From: JBBUEO01 sp038056915
GTDB taxonomy: Bacteria > Patescibacteriota > UBA1384 > UBA12157 > JAENIV01
Direction: 5' to 3'
Length of the DNA: 44,389 nt
Assembly: GCA_038056915.1 (NCBI GenBank)
Contig: JBBUEO010000008.1
Location: forward strand, 1-44,389
This document shows positions 1-8,527 of this stretch, piece by piece. The translations under genes were made by a program, and so were the position numbers. Below the pieces are notes generated by a model. It saw nothing but the letters and a program-made list of their open reading frames with translations. It ran no database searches and was not told the origin of the DNA. Numbering within the stretch: position 1 is the first letter of the stretch; each line of letters starts with the position of its first letter.

Positions 1-892
1 TTATTTGGACAACAATGCCGTCAATTTGAAAAGGAAGTTTATCGCGCAATTTCTCGATTTTGACTTTAAATTTTTCCACCTCTTCCAAATTGCCACAAAG
101 CTGATTTTCTTTGATCGTCTTAAAGCCGAGCTCGGCTAATTTTTGATGAGCTTGCTGGTGAGTTTTTGCATTAGTTCCTAACAAATCCCAGGCAACAAAT
201 GACAACTTTCTTTCAGCGGCAATTTTCGGATCTAATTGCCTAATCGAGCCGGCGGCGGCGTTGCGCGGATTGGCCAACAATGGTTTGCCTTCTTTTTGAT
301 ATTTTTTATTTAATTCATCAAAAGTTTTTATCGACAAATATACTTCACCGCGTATTTCGATTCTCGTATTTGTTTTCCCAAATAAGGCGATCGTGTTATT
401 ATGGAAATTTAATTTTAAAGGTATTGACTCTATTGTTTTTAAATTCTGCGTCACATCTTCACCGATTTTGCCGTCGCCGCGAGTAGCGCCGCGAACGAAT
501 ATCCCATTTTCATAAATTAAAGAAACTGCTAAACCGTCGATTTTTAATTCCACAAAATAACCCGACCTTAGAGGTCTAATCTTGGAATTACGTGTTTCCC
601 AATCTTTGAGTTCATCAAATGAAAAAGCATCGGTAAGGGAAAGCATTGGCTGTTCGTGAGCAACTTTGGTAAATTTTTCCAGCGGCTTTCCCCCAACCCT
701 TTGTGTCAGCGAATCAGACGTCACCAAATCTGGAAATTGATTCTCTAATGCCTGAAGTTCATGTTTTAATGAATCATTGACCTCATCTGATACTACTGAC
801 TTATCCAAAACATGATAAGCGTAACGATATTTCTCAATCAATTTTTTTAATTTCTCAATTCGTTTTTTTGCTTGATGTTTAGAATTATTCAT
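1..892 (-). CDS. ligA: NAD-dependent DNA ligase LigA, N-terminal part (runs off window)
   Basis: Seals nicks in replication and repair using NAD+. The visible ~297 residues hold the Ia domain (YRYAYHVLD near residue 22, where NMN binds) and most of the adenylation domain. The adenylated lysine is K117 in ELKIDG, followed by the RGE motif and the NPRNAAAGS block. The C-terminal OB, zinc, HhH and BRCT parts lie beyond position 1. The start is the ATG at 892, just after the stop of the upstream methyltransferase gene, so the two probably share a transcript. Two oddities: the usual DAEYD block of domain Ia reads SDEVND, and residues 102-110 are encoded by a REP-like palindrome (564-589) seven residues before the catalytic lysine. 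Family assignment is firm. Confidence 0.96.
   Translation of the reverse strand, partial: MNNSKHQAKKRIEKLKKLIEKYRYAYHVLDKSVVSDEVNDSLKHELQALENQFPDLVTSDSLTQRVGGKPLEKFTKVAHEQPMLSLTDAFSFDELKDWETRNSKIRPLRSGYFVELKIDGLAVSLIYENGIFVRGATRGDGKIGEDVTQNLKTIESIPLKLNFHNNTIALFGKTNTRIEIRGEVYLSIKTFDELNKKYQKEGKPLLANPRNAAAGSIRQLDPKIAAERKLSFVAWDLLGTNAKTHQQAHQKLAELGFKTIKENQLCGNLEEVEKFKVKIEKLRDKLPFQIDGIVVQI
564..589 (+). repeat. REP-like palindromic repeat, copy 1 (inside ligA)
   Basis: Core GACCTTAGAGGTC (GACCT/AGGTC stem, 3-nt loop) followed by a TAATCTTGGAATT-type tail. The same core-plus-tail unit occurs at 1700-1725, 2428-2453 (inverted) and 22404-22429. This copy is inside ligA and is translated. Confidence 0.75.
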
Positions 893-895
893 TGA

Positions 896-1594
896 TTATT
901 TATGTAAATCAAAAATAGCTATATAGCTATCTGGATCTGACCGCCAAAAATTATCTGGTGATAAATATTGACTTGTCCAGTCTTTTCCTTTTCTTACCCT
1001 AGCAGATATTTTCCAAAACCTAAAACCAAATCTGTTTAATTGCTGTTCGAATGTTTCTTTTTTTTCAGAATTCAATCTTCCAACCATACTATCAAATTTT
1101 ATTGGGGTATATTGTTCAATAATTACCAGCTCTCCTTTCGACTTCAATACCCTTCGCGCCTCTTCCAAAAAAGATTCAAAGCCTAATTCTCTATCTTTCC
1201 AGGTTGGTTGAAATCGACTCTTTGTTAAATAAAATATTGCCCATTCTAAAGAACCTTCTTCTGGTATATTTGATGATTGACCAAAATAATTTCTCGCAAC
1301 AATAATATCAGCTGAATTATCAGGTAAAGGTAATTTTTCTCCCTCTGCCTGAATAAAATGTATATTTTCTTGACCAAAGTTTTCTTGATCTCTTTTTAAA
1401 ACTTCAGGATCTAAATCAACCCCAATATAAAACTCATTTTCTTTTACCTCTTTTCCCGACTGACTGAAAAATGGACTTTCGCCTGGACCAATCTCAAAAA
1501 TAATAGTTTTATCTTCGGGAATTGAGATTTTTTCTTTATCTTTGTCTATTTTACTCTCTTCTTCCGGCATTTGGCCCGGTTCTCTTTCTGCCAT
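896..1594 (-). CDS. Class I SAM-dependent methyltransferase
   Basis: A 232-residue protein with a Rossmann methyltransferase fold: motif I FEIGPGESPF near residue 33, acidic motif II GVDLD near 58, then FIQAEGEKLPLPDNSADII, the usual Methyltransf_11-type motif III/IV region. A hydrophilic, charged N-terminal ~28 residues precedes the domain. The start is supported by AGGAGGTGAG directly before the ATG. It lies just upstream of ligA on the same strand, probably in one operon. The substrate cannot be told from sequence; family members act on small molecules, lipids, RNA or protein. Confidence 0.8.
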   Translation of the reverse strand: MAEREPGQMPEEESKIDKDKEKISIPEDKTIIFEIGPGESPFFSQSGKEVKENEFYIGVDLDPEVLKRDQENFGQENIHFIQAEGEKLPLPDNSADIIVARNYFGQSSNIPEEGSLEWAIFYLTKSRFQPTWKDRELGFESFLEEARRVLKSKGELVIIEQYTPIKFDSMVGRLNSEKKETFEQQLNRFGFRFWKISARVRKGKDWTSQYLSPDNFWRSDPDSYIAIFDLHK

Positions 1595-1699
1595 CTCACC
1601 TCCTAATATATCTTAATCTAATCTATATTTTATCATCTTTAAACAAATATCAAAATCCTTTAATTTTGATGACCCAATTTGTTTATAATTTTTAATTTT

Positions 1700-1725
1700 A
1701 ACCTTAGAGGTTAAACCTTAGAATT
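1700..1725 (+). repeat. REP-like palindromic repeat, copy 2 (3' side of transposase)
   Basis: Core AACCTTAGAGGTT with the tail AAACCTTAGAATT, same orientation as copy 1. It overlaps the last codons of the transposase gene. Together with the inverted copy at 2428-2453 it frames that gene, the usual arrangement of REP sequences around their own transposase. Confidence 0.75.
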
Positions 1726-2392
1726 CGAGTATTTGCTTTTTGATCACCTGCAGATTTCTTTGATAATCGGCCTGATCGATAATGAATTTTTTATATGAAG
1801 ATTTATCCTTAAATTGCTGAAGGATAATGTTGGCTTGACATATCCCTTTTTGATTGCTGATATATTCGGACAACGATGAATATGGATATTTGAATAATTC
1901 TTTAAGATTTTTAACAACTCCTGCTGAATATGGATTGAGGTGAATATATCGAGACAAATGTAGTAATTGTTCATCATTTATAATTTGGACGGCCTTAAAT
2001 TTGCCTTGAACAATTGGCCCAATCCTTTTAAGCCGCAGATTATAATAACGCGTATAACTATTGGTTAAATTAGATAAATATTTGGAAATACCATTATCAA
2101 CCTCTTGCCTTAAAAGCAAATGGAAATGATTAGGCATTAAACAATAAGCAATAATTTCTACTAAAAACTCTCGTCTGCTTAATAGATTATTAAAAAGATT
2201 ATTCCTAACATCTATCGGCAAATCATTTAGGGCTGAATAACCTATAGACAAGTTTTTATTTTGGTAATATTGAATCCGGTTTAAAAATTGAAAATAATCT
2301 CTTTCACAATTAAAAATTTTTTGTGAGTTTATACCTCTATTAAGAACGTGATAGATTACTTCGTTTACCAATTGAACATCTCTACCTGGCAT
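1718..2392 (-). CDS. REP-associated tyrosine transposase (Y1/RAYT, IS200-like HUH family)
   Basis: Single-strand DNA transposase/endonuclease of the Y1_Tnp fold. Visible are the N-terminal MPGRD...YHVLNRGIN segment, the HUH motif in MPNHFHLLL, and the catalytic tyrosine region NSYTRYYN, followed by QGKFKAV and RYIHLNPYSAGVV, all standard for RAYT proteins. The ATG at 2392 matches the family start; an in-frame upstream start at 2428 would begin at the edge of the flanking repeat and is less likely. The gene is bounded by two inverted REP-like repeats, which are its probable substrates. Length (~224 aa) is normal and the reading frame is intact, so it may be active. Confidence 0.9.
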   Translation of the reverse strand: MPGRDVQLVNEVIYHVLNRGINSQKIFNCERDYFQFLNRIQYYQNKNLSIGYSALNDLPIDVRNNLFNNLLSRREFLVEIIAYCLMPNHFHLLLRQEVDNGISKYLSNLTNSYTRYYNLRLKRIGPIVQGKFKAVQIINDEQLLHLSRYIHLNPYSAGVVKNLKELFKYPYSSLSEYISNQKGICQANIILQQFKDKSSYKKFIIDQADYQRNLQVIKKQILEF

Positions 2393-2427
2393 AATTCTAT
2401 AATAAACTATCTTAATAAAAATAGCCA

Positions 2428-2453
2428 AATTCCCAGATTAGACCTTAGAGGTC
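2428..2453 (-). repeat. REP-like palindromic repeat, copy 3 (5' side of transposase, inverted)
   Basis: On the minus strand: core GACCTCTAAGGTC followed by TAATCTGGGAATT. It is inverted relative to copy 2 and lies just upstream of the transposase start. It is nearly identical to copy 4 at 22404. Confidence 0.78.
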
Positions 2454-2464
2454 AAGGAAATATA

Positions 2465-3355
2465 CTATTTAGAAATCATTGCCCGGAGTCTTTTGATGCG
2501 TTCCTCAATCGGCGGATGGGTCATAAAAAGACCAGTAATTTTCTTTTTATTTGGGTCGGCAATATAAAGATGGGCGGTGGCGCGGTTGGCAACTTCCAAC
2601 GGCTCGCGGTCGCGGGAAATTTTTTCCAAAGCTGACGCCAAACCTTCAGGATATCGCGTCAGCAACGCCCCGGTGGCATCAGCTAAAAATTCCCGCTTTC
2701 TGGAAATCGCCAGTTGAATTAAGACCGCCGCTAATGGCGCTAAAATTGCCAAAACAATTCCCACTACTAACAAAATCAATTGCAACTGGCCGCCGCCTTC
2801 ACTTCGGCGAGACCGTCCCCCGCCCCACCATAAGTACCGCAAAAAGAAATCAGAAACCAACGCCACCACCCCAACTAAAACGACCACTATTGTCATTAGC
2901 CGTATATCAAAATTGCCAATATGAGAAAGTTCATGGGAAATTACCCCTTCAAGTTCGGATTTATTTAACTTTTCCAATAAACCGGAAGTAACCGCCAAAG
3001 CGGCATGTTCTGGATCCCGACCAGTGGCAAAAGCATTCGGTGCCGAATCAGAAATCACATATATTCGGGGTTTGGGCAAACCGGCAGTAATTGATAGATT
3101 CTCCACTAAACGATGTAATTCTAAAAAAGGATCTTTTCGCGGCGCAACTTTAGCGCCAGAAATTACCAAAGCGATTTTATCCGCTTGGTAATACGAAATT
3201 AATGCTTGAAAAACCGCTATTACCACCGCAATGACTAAAATAAAATAATTATCAAAAACATAAGAGAGAACCCAACCCAAACCGATGACCAAAATAAGGA
3301 AGACGAATATTAAAAAGGCAGTCTTCCTTTTATTAGATGCAATTTCCTTATACAT
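2465..3355 (-). CDS. htpX: Zinc metalloprotease HtpX (M48 family)
   Basis: Membrane protease for quality control of inner-membrane proteins. Two N-terminal membrane helices (residues ~12-55) are followed by the M48 domain with the zinc motif HELSH (within GVISHELSHIGNFD), two more hydrophobic segments, and the third-ligand region KREFLADATGA. The C-terminal MTHPPIEERIKRL is a family hallmark. It lies 3 nt downstream of lemA on the same strand. LemA-HtpX pairing is common and suggests a joint envelope function. Length 296 aa is normal. Confidence 0.96.
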   Translation of the reverse strand: MYKEIASNKRKTAFLIFVFLILVIGLGWVLSYVFDNYFILVIAVVIAVFQALISYYQADKIALVISGAKVAPRKDPFLELHRLVENLSITAGLPKPRIYVISDSAPNAFATGRDPEHAALAVTSGLLEKLNKSELEGVISHELSHIGNFDIRLMTIVVVLVGVVALVSDFFLRYLWWGGGRSRRSEGGGQLQLILLVVGIVLAILAPLAAVLIQLAISRKREFLADATGALLTRYPEGLASALEKISRDREPLEVANRATAHLYIADPNKKKITGLFMTHPPIEERIKRLRAMISK

Positions 3356-3358
3356 ATT

Positions 3359-3910
3359 CTAGAATTTAACTTGCGGAGTTGCTTTTTCAGCTTCTGCCAT
3401 TTGGAAAAGCTCAAAATCTTTGGCACTGATTATCCCGGCAACAACACTATTGGGAAAAACTTGGATTTTGGTATTGAAATCACGAACATTGCCATTATAA
3501 AACCGACGAGAAGCTTCAATTTTATTTTCAGTGTCAGTCAGCTCATCTTGCAGTTTTTGAAAATTTTCCGACGCCCGAAGTTGGGGATAGTTTTCCGCCA
3601 CCGCAAAAACAGATTTTAAGGCATCGGTTAAAACATTTTCCGCCTTGCCCGCTTCGGCGGCGCCTTTGGCAGAGATGGCATTGGCTCGCGCTTCGGTGAC
3701 CCGCTCAAAAAGCTCTTTCTCGTGCTTAGCATAGCCCTTGACTGTTTCGACTAAATTAGGAATCAAATCATGACGGCGTTTAAGCTGAACATCAATATCA
3801 GACCACGCCTCTTTAGTCCGATTTCTCAAAGAGACGATTCCATTAAAAACAGCGATAAACCACAGAATCGCAATTGCCACTAAACCCAAGACTATCCATA
3901 AAATAATCAT
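3359..3910 (-). CDS. lemA: LemA family protein
   Basis: 183 residues: one N-terminal membrane helix (residues ~2-22), then the LemA helical domain with the recognisable block RTKEAWSDIDVQLKRRHDL followed by IPNLVETVKGY, and RRFYNGNVRDFN near the end. The exact biochemical role of LemA is not known. A good ribosome binding site (GGAAGGAG) precedes the ATG. It is the first gene of a two-gene unit with htpX. A small GC-rich hairpin (3922-3936, CCCGCC-AAA-GGCGGG) lies just upstream of its ribosome binding site. Confidence 0.95.
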   Translation of the reverse strand: MIILWIVLGLVAIAILWFIAVFNGIVSLRNRTKEAWSDIDVQLKRRHDLIPNLVETVKGYAKHEKELFERVTEARANAISAKGAAEAGKAENVLTDALKSVFAVAENYPQLRASENFQKLQDELTDTENKIEASRRFYNGNVRDFNTKIQVFPNSVVAGIISAKDFELFQMAEAEKATPQVKF

Positions 3911-3949
3911 CTTGCTCCTTCCCCCGCCAAAGGCGGGGTCAATTTAAAT

Positions 3950-4690
3950 TTATTCAGAAGTTGAATCGGTAATTTTGTATAAAAAGTTGCTGCCCGACAT
4001 TATTCCTTCGGGATCGGATTTATCTTCTAAAACAGCAGTTAATTCGAAAGTTAGACCGTCAGATTTATAGCCGTACCAATATTGAGGAGACAAAGGATCA
4101 TCGGGTAATTCTTCCAAATAAGAAGGAATTAAATTCTTGGCTAAAGAACCGTTTATGTCAGAAGTCTTGCTAATATTGAGACTTTCAGGATATGTTGAAT
4201 TGTCAATATAATATTTTTTTAAGGCACTCTTAATTGTCAACAAATTGCTTTTCCTAATTTGGTCATTAACATTGGTAGTGATTTCCGGTGAAGTGGTAAC
4301 TGTCGGACTTTCTGTTGTCTCTAAACCAGGAGTCAAAGTTGGACTAGCGGTTGGTTGACCGCCTCCCCAAAGTTTTTCCAGTCCCCCTAAAGAAATCCAT
4401 CCTTTCCATGAAATAAAAACCAATACTCCCAAAATTAAGATGATGATTAATAAGATGATCAGCACTACCGAACCTAAACCCTTTTTCGGTGGTGGCTCCA
4501 TCTGAGGGGTAATTGTCGGCGGTGCCGGTGCTACCGGGGTTGGATAAATACTTGAGGGAGTTCCCCCCATTGGCTCCGGTGGTCTAAGATTACTTCCACC
4601 TATACCCCCAGCCGCCTCGCCCGGCGGCATGGTCAAGGGTTTATCTTGACCCTGATTTTGGTTCTGTGGATTTTGATTTGGTTGATCCAT
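3950..4690 (-). CDS. Membrane-anchored protein with pseudopilin-like C-terminal domain
   Basis: 246 residues in three parts: a Pro/Gln/Asn-rich cytoplasmic stretch (1-75), one membrane helix (~76-98), a Thr/Pro/Ser-rich linker (~105-135), and an outer globular domain (~136-246). The globular part (ALKKYYIDNSTYPESL, then ELPDDPLSPQYWYGYKSDG) resembles the soluble domain of GspG/type II pseudopilins. It has no prepilin-peptidase motif and the helix is internal, so it is probably a surface protein that reuses the pseudopilin fold, not a true pilin. AAGGAGG precedes the ATG. Specific function unknown. Confidence 0.65.
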   Translation of the reverse strand: MDQPNQNPQNQNQGQDKPLTMPPGEAAGGIGGSNLRPPEPMGGTPSSIYPTPVAPAPPTITPQMEPPPKKGLGSVVLIILLIIILILGVLVFISWKGWISLGGLEKLWGGGQPTASPTLTPGLETTESPTVTTSPEITTNVNDQIRKSNLLTIKSALKKYYIDNSTYPESLNISKTSDINGSLAKNLIPSYLEELPDDPLSPQYWYGYKSDGLTFELTAVLEDKSDPEGIMSGSNFLYKITDSTSE

Positions 4691-4734
4691 TGCCCCTCCT
4701 TCAATATAAATCTTAGATCGCTTACTTTAATATA

Positions 4735-5181
4735 TCACTTTTCCGCCTCTAAAACAACAATTATACTTGTTTTAAAGCCAGCATTACTAATTTGGACTTG
4801 ATGTTCCCCTAAGGTCTTAATCGGATCAGATTGAATATATTCCTCTGGTAGATTTAATTTTTCACCAATTTCTTTTGCTTGAATCGCTTTATAGGGCTGT
4901 TCTTTGGGGTTCACTTTGACTTTAAAAATAATTTTTCGATTTTCAAGATTTTGGATCGTCTTTTGAGCTTCTTGCTTTCGCATTTGAGACTTTTGCTGTG
5001 AATCAGCTCGTTTTAAAATTAATTGTTTAGCATGGGGATCGTTGACAAAGACTGCTAAATTTTTCGGTATAAGAAAATTACGGGCGAAACCGGCTTTAAC
5101 TTTAACTTGTTTGCCCGCTTTTCCCAGATTAGGAACATCTTGAGTTAGAACAACTAAAATCATCTTATGACTTTTTTTCAT
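4735..5181 (-). CDS. rplI: 50S ribosomal protein L9
   Basis: Binds 23S rRNA on the large subunit. The N-terminal domain reads MILVVLTQDVPNLGKAG then KVKAGFARNFLIPKNLA, followed by the long connecting helix and the C-terminal domain. Two starts are possible: ATG at 5181, whose ATGA overlaps the stop of ctpA (translational coupling, adds MKKSHK), and ATG at 5163, which gives the standard family N-terminus MILVVL. The first is annotated because of the overlap. It is the last gene of the mnmA-ctpA-rplI chain. Confidence 0.95.
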   Translation of the reverse strand: MKKSHKMILVVLTQDVPNLGKAGKQVKVKAGFARNFLIPKNLAVFVNDPHAKQLILKRADSQQKSQMRKQEAQKTIQNLENRKIIFKVKVNPKEQPYKAIQAKEIGEKLNLPEEYIQSDPIKTLGEHQVQISNAGFKTSIIVVLEAEK

Positions 5182-6374
5182 TTTATGGCTTCTTTTAAAG
5201 CTTGCTCAAGCTGGGGGTCGCGACCAGCTTGTTCGTCTTCATTTGAAAGCCCGACTTCAATATCGGGAGAAATTCCTTCTTGGTCAATTGTTCTCCCCGA
5301 TGGTGTCAGCCAGCGAGCAACGGTTAATTTTAAGGCTGAACCTTTGGCTAAATTCTCTAATTCCTGGACAGAGCCTTTACCGAAAGTTTTTTCGCCAATT
5401 AAAACCGCCTGACGGTTATCTTTCAGCGCTCCGGCAACGATTTCGGAGGCCGAAGCCGAACCATTATTAATTAAGATAACAATTTTTTCTTTAATTAATT
5501 TCCCTTCAAGGGTAGCCTCCAAAACCTCCTCTTTGCCGCTGCGATCAACTTCTTTGACCACCACTCCGCCGTCCATAAAAAGGGAGGCGACATCAATCGA
5601 AGCGTCAAGATAACCGCCGGGATTATTACGTAAGTCTATGACCACCCCGGTTAAATTTCTTTTTGCTAATTCCCCGGCCGCCTCTTGGGCAAGTTTTCGT
5701 GTGTCATCGCCAAATTGGGAAATTTTAATATAGCCAACACTCTCCTTTTGTTCCCATTCAACTGACTTAATAATAATTGTCTCTCTTTTAATGCTAAATT
5801 CCTGGGGGCTGGAAAATCCCTGCCGATTAACTAACAATTTGACGGTTGTTCCGCTTGGACCGCGAATCTTACTGACTGCTCCATCTAAAGAAAGCTCGGC
5901 AGTATCTTCATCATTAATTTTTAAAATTTTATCTTGAGCTTTGAGCCCGGCTTTTTGAGCTGGTGAATCCCCCAAGGGGGCAATGACAATCAACTGACCC
6001 TCTTTAATAGAAAGTTCGGCGCCGATACCCTCAATCTTTCCGGAAAGATCATCTAAAAACATTTGATTTTCGCCCGGTTTTAGAAAAACCGAGTAAGGAT
6101 CACCCAGAGAATCAACCATTCCCTGTATAGCGCCGTAAATCATATTTTCGGTTGAATATTCGCCGACATATTTTTCGCTAATTGCTTGCCAAGCATCCCA
6201 AAAAATTGAAAAATCGACTTCTTTGGGCTGACCAAGAGAAGTATTAGTAATTTTTGGCTGATAATTTTGATCAAATTCCAGATTTTTATGACCGACAAAA
6301 TAACCGATAAAATAAAAAATCAACGCCAGCCATAAAAAGCCAAGAATTTTAAAAAATTTAGTTAGATTTTTCAA
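5178..6374 (-). CDS. ctpA: S41 family carboxy-terminal processing protease
   Basis: Envelope serine protease that trims C-termini. One N-terminal signal/anchor helix (residues ~8-28), a PDZ domain (GIGAELSIKEGQLIVIAPL, then SPAQKAGLKAQDKILKIN), then the S41 catalytic domain. The nucleophile serine lies in NNGSASASEIV and the general-base lysine in GEKTFGKGSVQ. Both are present, so it should be active. Length 398 aa is normal. It overlaps mnmA by 17 nt at its start and rplI by 4 nt at its end. Confidence 0.95.
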   Translation of the reverse strand: MKNLTKFFKILGFLWLALIFYFIGYFVGHKNLEFDQNYQPKITNTSLGQPKEVDFSIFWDAWQAISEKYVGEYSTENMIYGAIQGMVDSLGDPYSVFLKPGENQMFLDDLSGKIEGIGAELSIKEGQLIVIAPLGDSPAQKAGLKAQDKILKINDEDTAELSLDGAVSKIRGPSGTTVKLLVNRQGFSSPQEFSIKRETIIIKSVEWEQKESVGYIKISQFGDDTRKLAQEAAGELAKRNLTGVVIDLRNNPGGYLDASIDVASLFMDGGVVVKEVDRSGKEEVLEATLEGKLIKEKIVILINNGSASASEIVAGALKDNRQAVLIGEKTFGKGSVQELENLAKGSALKLTVARWLTPSGRTIDQEGISPDIEVGLSNEDEQAGRDPQLEQALKEAIK

Positions 6375-7485
6375 TTGCCTCCTTAATTACCCCGCCGCCT
6401 AAAACTTCTGCTTCATTTGACGAGGAAAAGTTTCTTCGATAAAAAACAATTGACTGGCCCGGGGTAATCGCTCGTTGGGGTTCGTCAAAGATGACTTTAA
6501 TCTGCTTACGGCTTGTAGCTTTCAGCTTGCAGCTTTCTATCGGATGACCGTATCTAATCCGTCCACCGATGTCGTTTGCTGATAGCTTAGAGCTATCAGC
6601 AGTCCTTATCCAATTCAAATTTTCAGCGATAAGTTTCTTGCGATATAAATCTTTATCATCGCCAACGATCAAACTATTATCTTCTATATTTAATTTTACC
6701 ACATAATACGCTTTTGAGCCACCTACTCCCAAACGGTGGCGCTGACCAATAGTTATCCCCAACAAACCCTGATGAATACCGATTTTTTTGCCTGAAATAT
6801 CATAAATTGGCCCGGGTTTAAATAATTTTTTTGTCTGACGGAGCAAAAATTGGCCAACTTCGCGGTCAGGAATAAAACAAATTCCCTGGGATTCTCGTCT
6901 TTTGGCGGTCGGCAAATGCCAGCTTTGCGCCATTTTTATTACATCTTTTTTTTGATAGCCGCCGACGGGAAAAAGAATTTTTGATAAGTGCTCTCTTAAC
7001 AGCGCCCATAAAAAATAACTTTGATCTTTGGTGCGGTCTTTTGCCTCAAAAAGATGCCATTTATTTTTTTCATATTTAATTTGGGCATAATGACCGGTGG
7101 CTAAAAAATCGGCTTTGAGTCCAAAGGCTTTCTTGAGTAAAAATTCGCCTTTGATGTCACGATTACAAATAACGCATGGATTAGGAGTACGGCCATTTTC
7201 ATATTCTTCAATATAATAATCAACGACTGCTTTTTTAAATTCTTTCTCTAAATTTAAAACATAAAAAGGAATTTTAAGATAATTGGCCACTGATCTTGCG
7301 GCGCTGGCGGCTTCGGCTGAACAGCAGAGATTTTCTCTTGTTTGGGCTGACGGTACAGTTTTTTCCGACCATAATTTCATAAAAATGCCGATTGTCTCAA
7401 AACCCTGTTTTTTTAAAATCGCCGCTGCCACTGACGAATCCACCCCGCCCGACATCGCGCAAATTACCCTTGGTTTTCTTTTCAT
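6358..7485 (-). CDS. mnmA: tRNA-specific 2-thiouridylase MnmA
   Basis: Adds sulfur to U34 of tRNA Lys, Glu and Gln. The ATP-PP motif SGGVDSS is at residues ~12-18; the two catalytic cysteines are in TPNPCVICNRDIKGEF and SQGICFIPD; the C-terminal barrel ends with ITPGQSIVFY. The ATG at 7485 gives the standard family N-terminus; reading further upstream only enters non-conserved DNA and the N gap. The sulfur presumably comes from the IscS at 9919-11238. The C-terminal barrel carries two repeat-encoded inserts: a perfect palindrome (6578-6600) translated as ADSSKLSA and an AGCTT-rich stretch (6503-6537) translated as ESCKLKATSRK. Confidence 0.95.
   Translation of the reverse strand: MKRKPRVICAMSGGVDSSVAAAILKKQGFETIGIFMKLWSEKTVPSAQTRENLCCSAEAASAARSVANYLKIPFYVLNLEKEFKKAVVDYYIEEYENGRTPNPCVICNRDIKGEFLLKKAFGLKADFLATGHYAQIKYEKNKWHLFEAKDRTKDQSYFLWALLREHLSKILFPVGGYQKKDVIKMAQSWHLPTAKRRESQGICFIPDREVGQFLLRQTKKLFKPGPIYDISGKKIGIHQGLLGITIGQRHRLGVGGSKAYYVVKLNIEDNSLIVGDDKDLYRKKLIAENLNWIRTADSSKLSANDIGGRIRYGHPIESCKLKATSRKQIKVIFDEPQRAITPGQSIVFYRRNFSSSNEAEVLGGGVIKEAIEKSN
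6578..6600. repeat. Perfect 10-bp inverted repeat inside mnmA
   Basis: GCTGATAGCT and AGCTATCAGC separated by TAG. It lies in frame in the mnmA C-terminal barrel and encodes residues that family members lack at this place. An AGCTT-rich degenerate repeat (6503-6537) lies ~40 nt away, also in frame. Confidence 0.7.
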
Positions 7486-7534
7486 AATAGAACAATTGTA
7501 GCAGATTTTTGGGGAAATTGAAAACCCCCACGAC

Positions 7535-7634
7535 NNNNNNNNNNNNNNNNNNNNNNNNNNNNNNNNNNNNNNNNNNNNNNNNNNNNNNNNNNNNNNNNNN
7601 NNNNNNNNNNNNNNNNNNNNNNNNNNNNNNNNNN
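7535..7634. other. Scaffold gap (100 N)
   Basis: Exactly 100 unknown bases between mnmA and folD. The rest of the 7486-7698 intergenic region holds only the hairpin at 7637-7666. No coding sequence is evident on either side. Confidence 0.99.
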
Positions 7635-7636
7635 TA

Positions 7637-7666
7637 TCACTACTATACTTTGCAGTATAGAAGTGA
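7637..7666 (-). terminator. Hairpin downstream of folD, possible terminator
   Basis: Inverted repeat TCACT-A-CTATAC / GTATAG-A-AGTGA with a 6-nt loop. It lies ~33 nt after the folD stop. Whether a T-run follows is unknown because the sequence enters the N gap. Confidence 0.45.
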
Positions 7667-7698
7667 CAAATCACCAAATGATTAGATCATTTAAGTTA

Positions 7699-8514
7699 TT
7701 ATATTCTTTTGAATCTCTGTTGTTTTTTGGCCGCCAAAACGACATTTCTCATAAGACACGCCACTGTTACCGGGCCGACTCCACCGGGCGAAGGAGTATA
7801 AGCAGAGACTTTCTCATAGACCGCCTGTTCGACATCGCCAATAAGTTTGCCCTTGGCTTCGGCGGTGCCGGCGTCAATAACCACTGCGGTTTTCGATACC
7901 ATTTCCGGCTTAATCAAGCCTGGGGAGCCGGCGGCAGAAACAATAATCTCGGCTTTAAGAGTTTTTTCTTTCAAATCAAAAGTCGTCGAATCGCAAATAA
8001 TTGGCTTTAATCCTTGCTTTTTTAGCATCGTTGCCAATGGCTTACCCACCAATCGGCCATGGCCGACAATAACGATATTATTATTCTTAAGCGATATGTG
8101 ATAAAACTTTAATATTTCCAAAATTGCCGCCGCCGTGGGAGCCGGCATTTTCCCTTGAAAACCATCAATATCTTTGGCCGGGGCGATTGTTTTTAAAATC
8201 TTTTCCTGATTGAAATTCTTAGGCAAAGGCAGCTGAACAATTATCCCGGTAATATATTTATTTTGATTAAGATCCGATATGAGCTCTTCTAAATTTGACT
8301 CGGGGGCTATCCCTGATAAGTGATAAACTTTAAAATTAATCCCCAGTTTTTGGGCTTGCTTTTCTTTAATTTTTGTATAAACAATACTTGCCGGATCTTG
8401 ACCAACAATAATTGAAGCAATCTCCGGTTTTCTTTTTCCGCTTACAAAAACTTGAATGTCTTTTTGAAGTTTTTGATAAATTTTTGCCGCCACCGGCTTG
8501 CCCGGTAAAATCAT
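7699..8514 (-). CDS. folD: Bifunctional methylene-THF dehydrogenase/cyclohydrolase FolD
   Basis: Interconverts 5,10-methylene-THF and 10-formyl-THF. The catalytic region VYTKIKEKQAQKLGI contains the Tyr and Lys; also QLPLP, PAKDIDGF, the NADP-binding VGHGRLVGKPLA and the C-terminal TPSPGGVGPVT. The usual PCTP motif reads PAPT here, so a conserved cysteine is absent. The start is the ATG at 8514, which has GGAGG 5 nt upstream; in-frame 8538 lacks support. The start lies just inside the 3' end of the upstream gene, so translation is probably coupled. Confidence 0.95.
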   Translation of the reverse strand: MILPGKPVAAKIYQKLQKDIQVFVSGKRKPEIASIIVGQDPASIVYTKIKEKQAQKLGINFKVYHLSGIAPESNLEELISDLNQNKYITGIIVQLPLPKNFNQEKILKTIAPAKDIDGFQGKMPAPTAAAILEILKFYHISLKNNNIVIVGHGRLVGKPLATMLKKQGLKPIICDSTTFDLKEKTLKAEIIVSAAGSPGLIKPEMVSKTAVVIDAGTAEAKGKLIGDVEQAVYEKVSAYTPSPGGVGPVTVACLMRNVVLAAKKQQRFKRI

Positions 8515-8527
8515 TATCGCCTCCAAA

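Noticed and set aside
2551..2991. 146-codon plus-strand open frame opposite htpX
   Set aside because: Antisense to a clear HtpX gene with intact motifs.
7486..7677. N-terminal extension of mnmA through the N gap
   Set aside because: The family start is ATG 7485; the upstream frame is non-conserved and runs through unknown bases.
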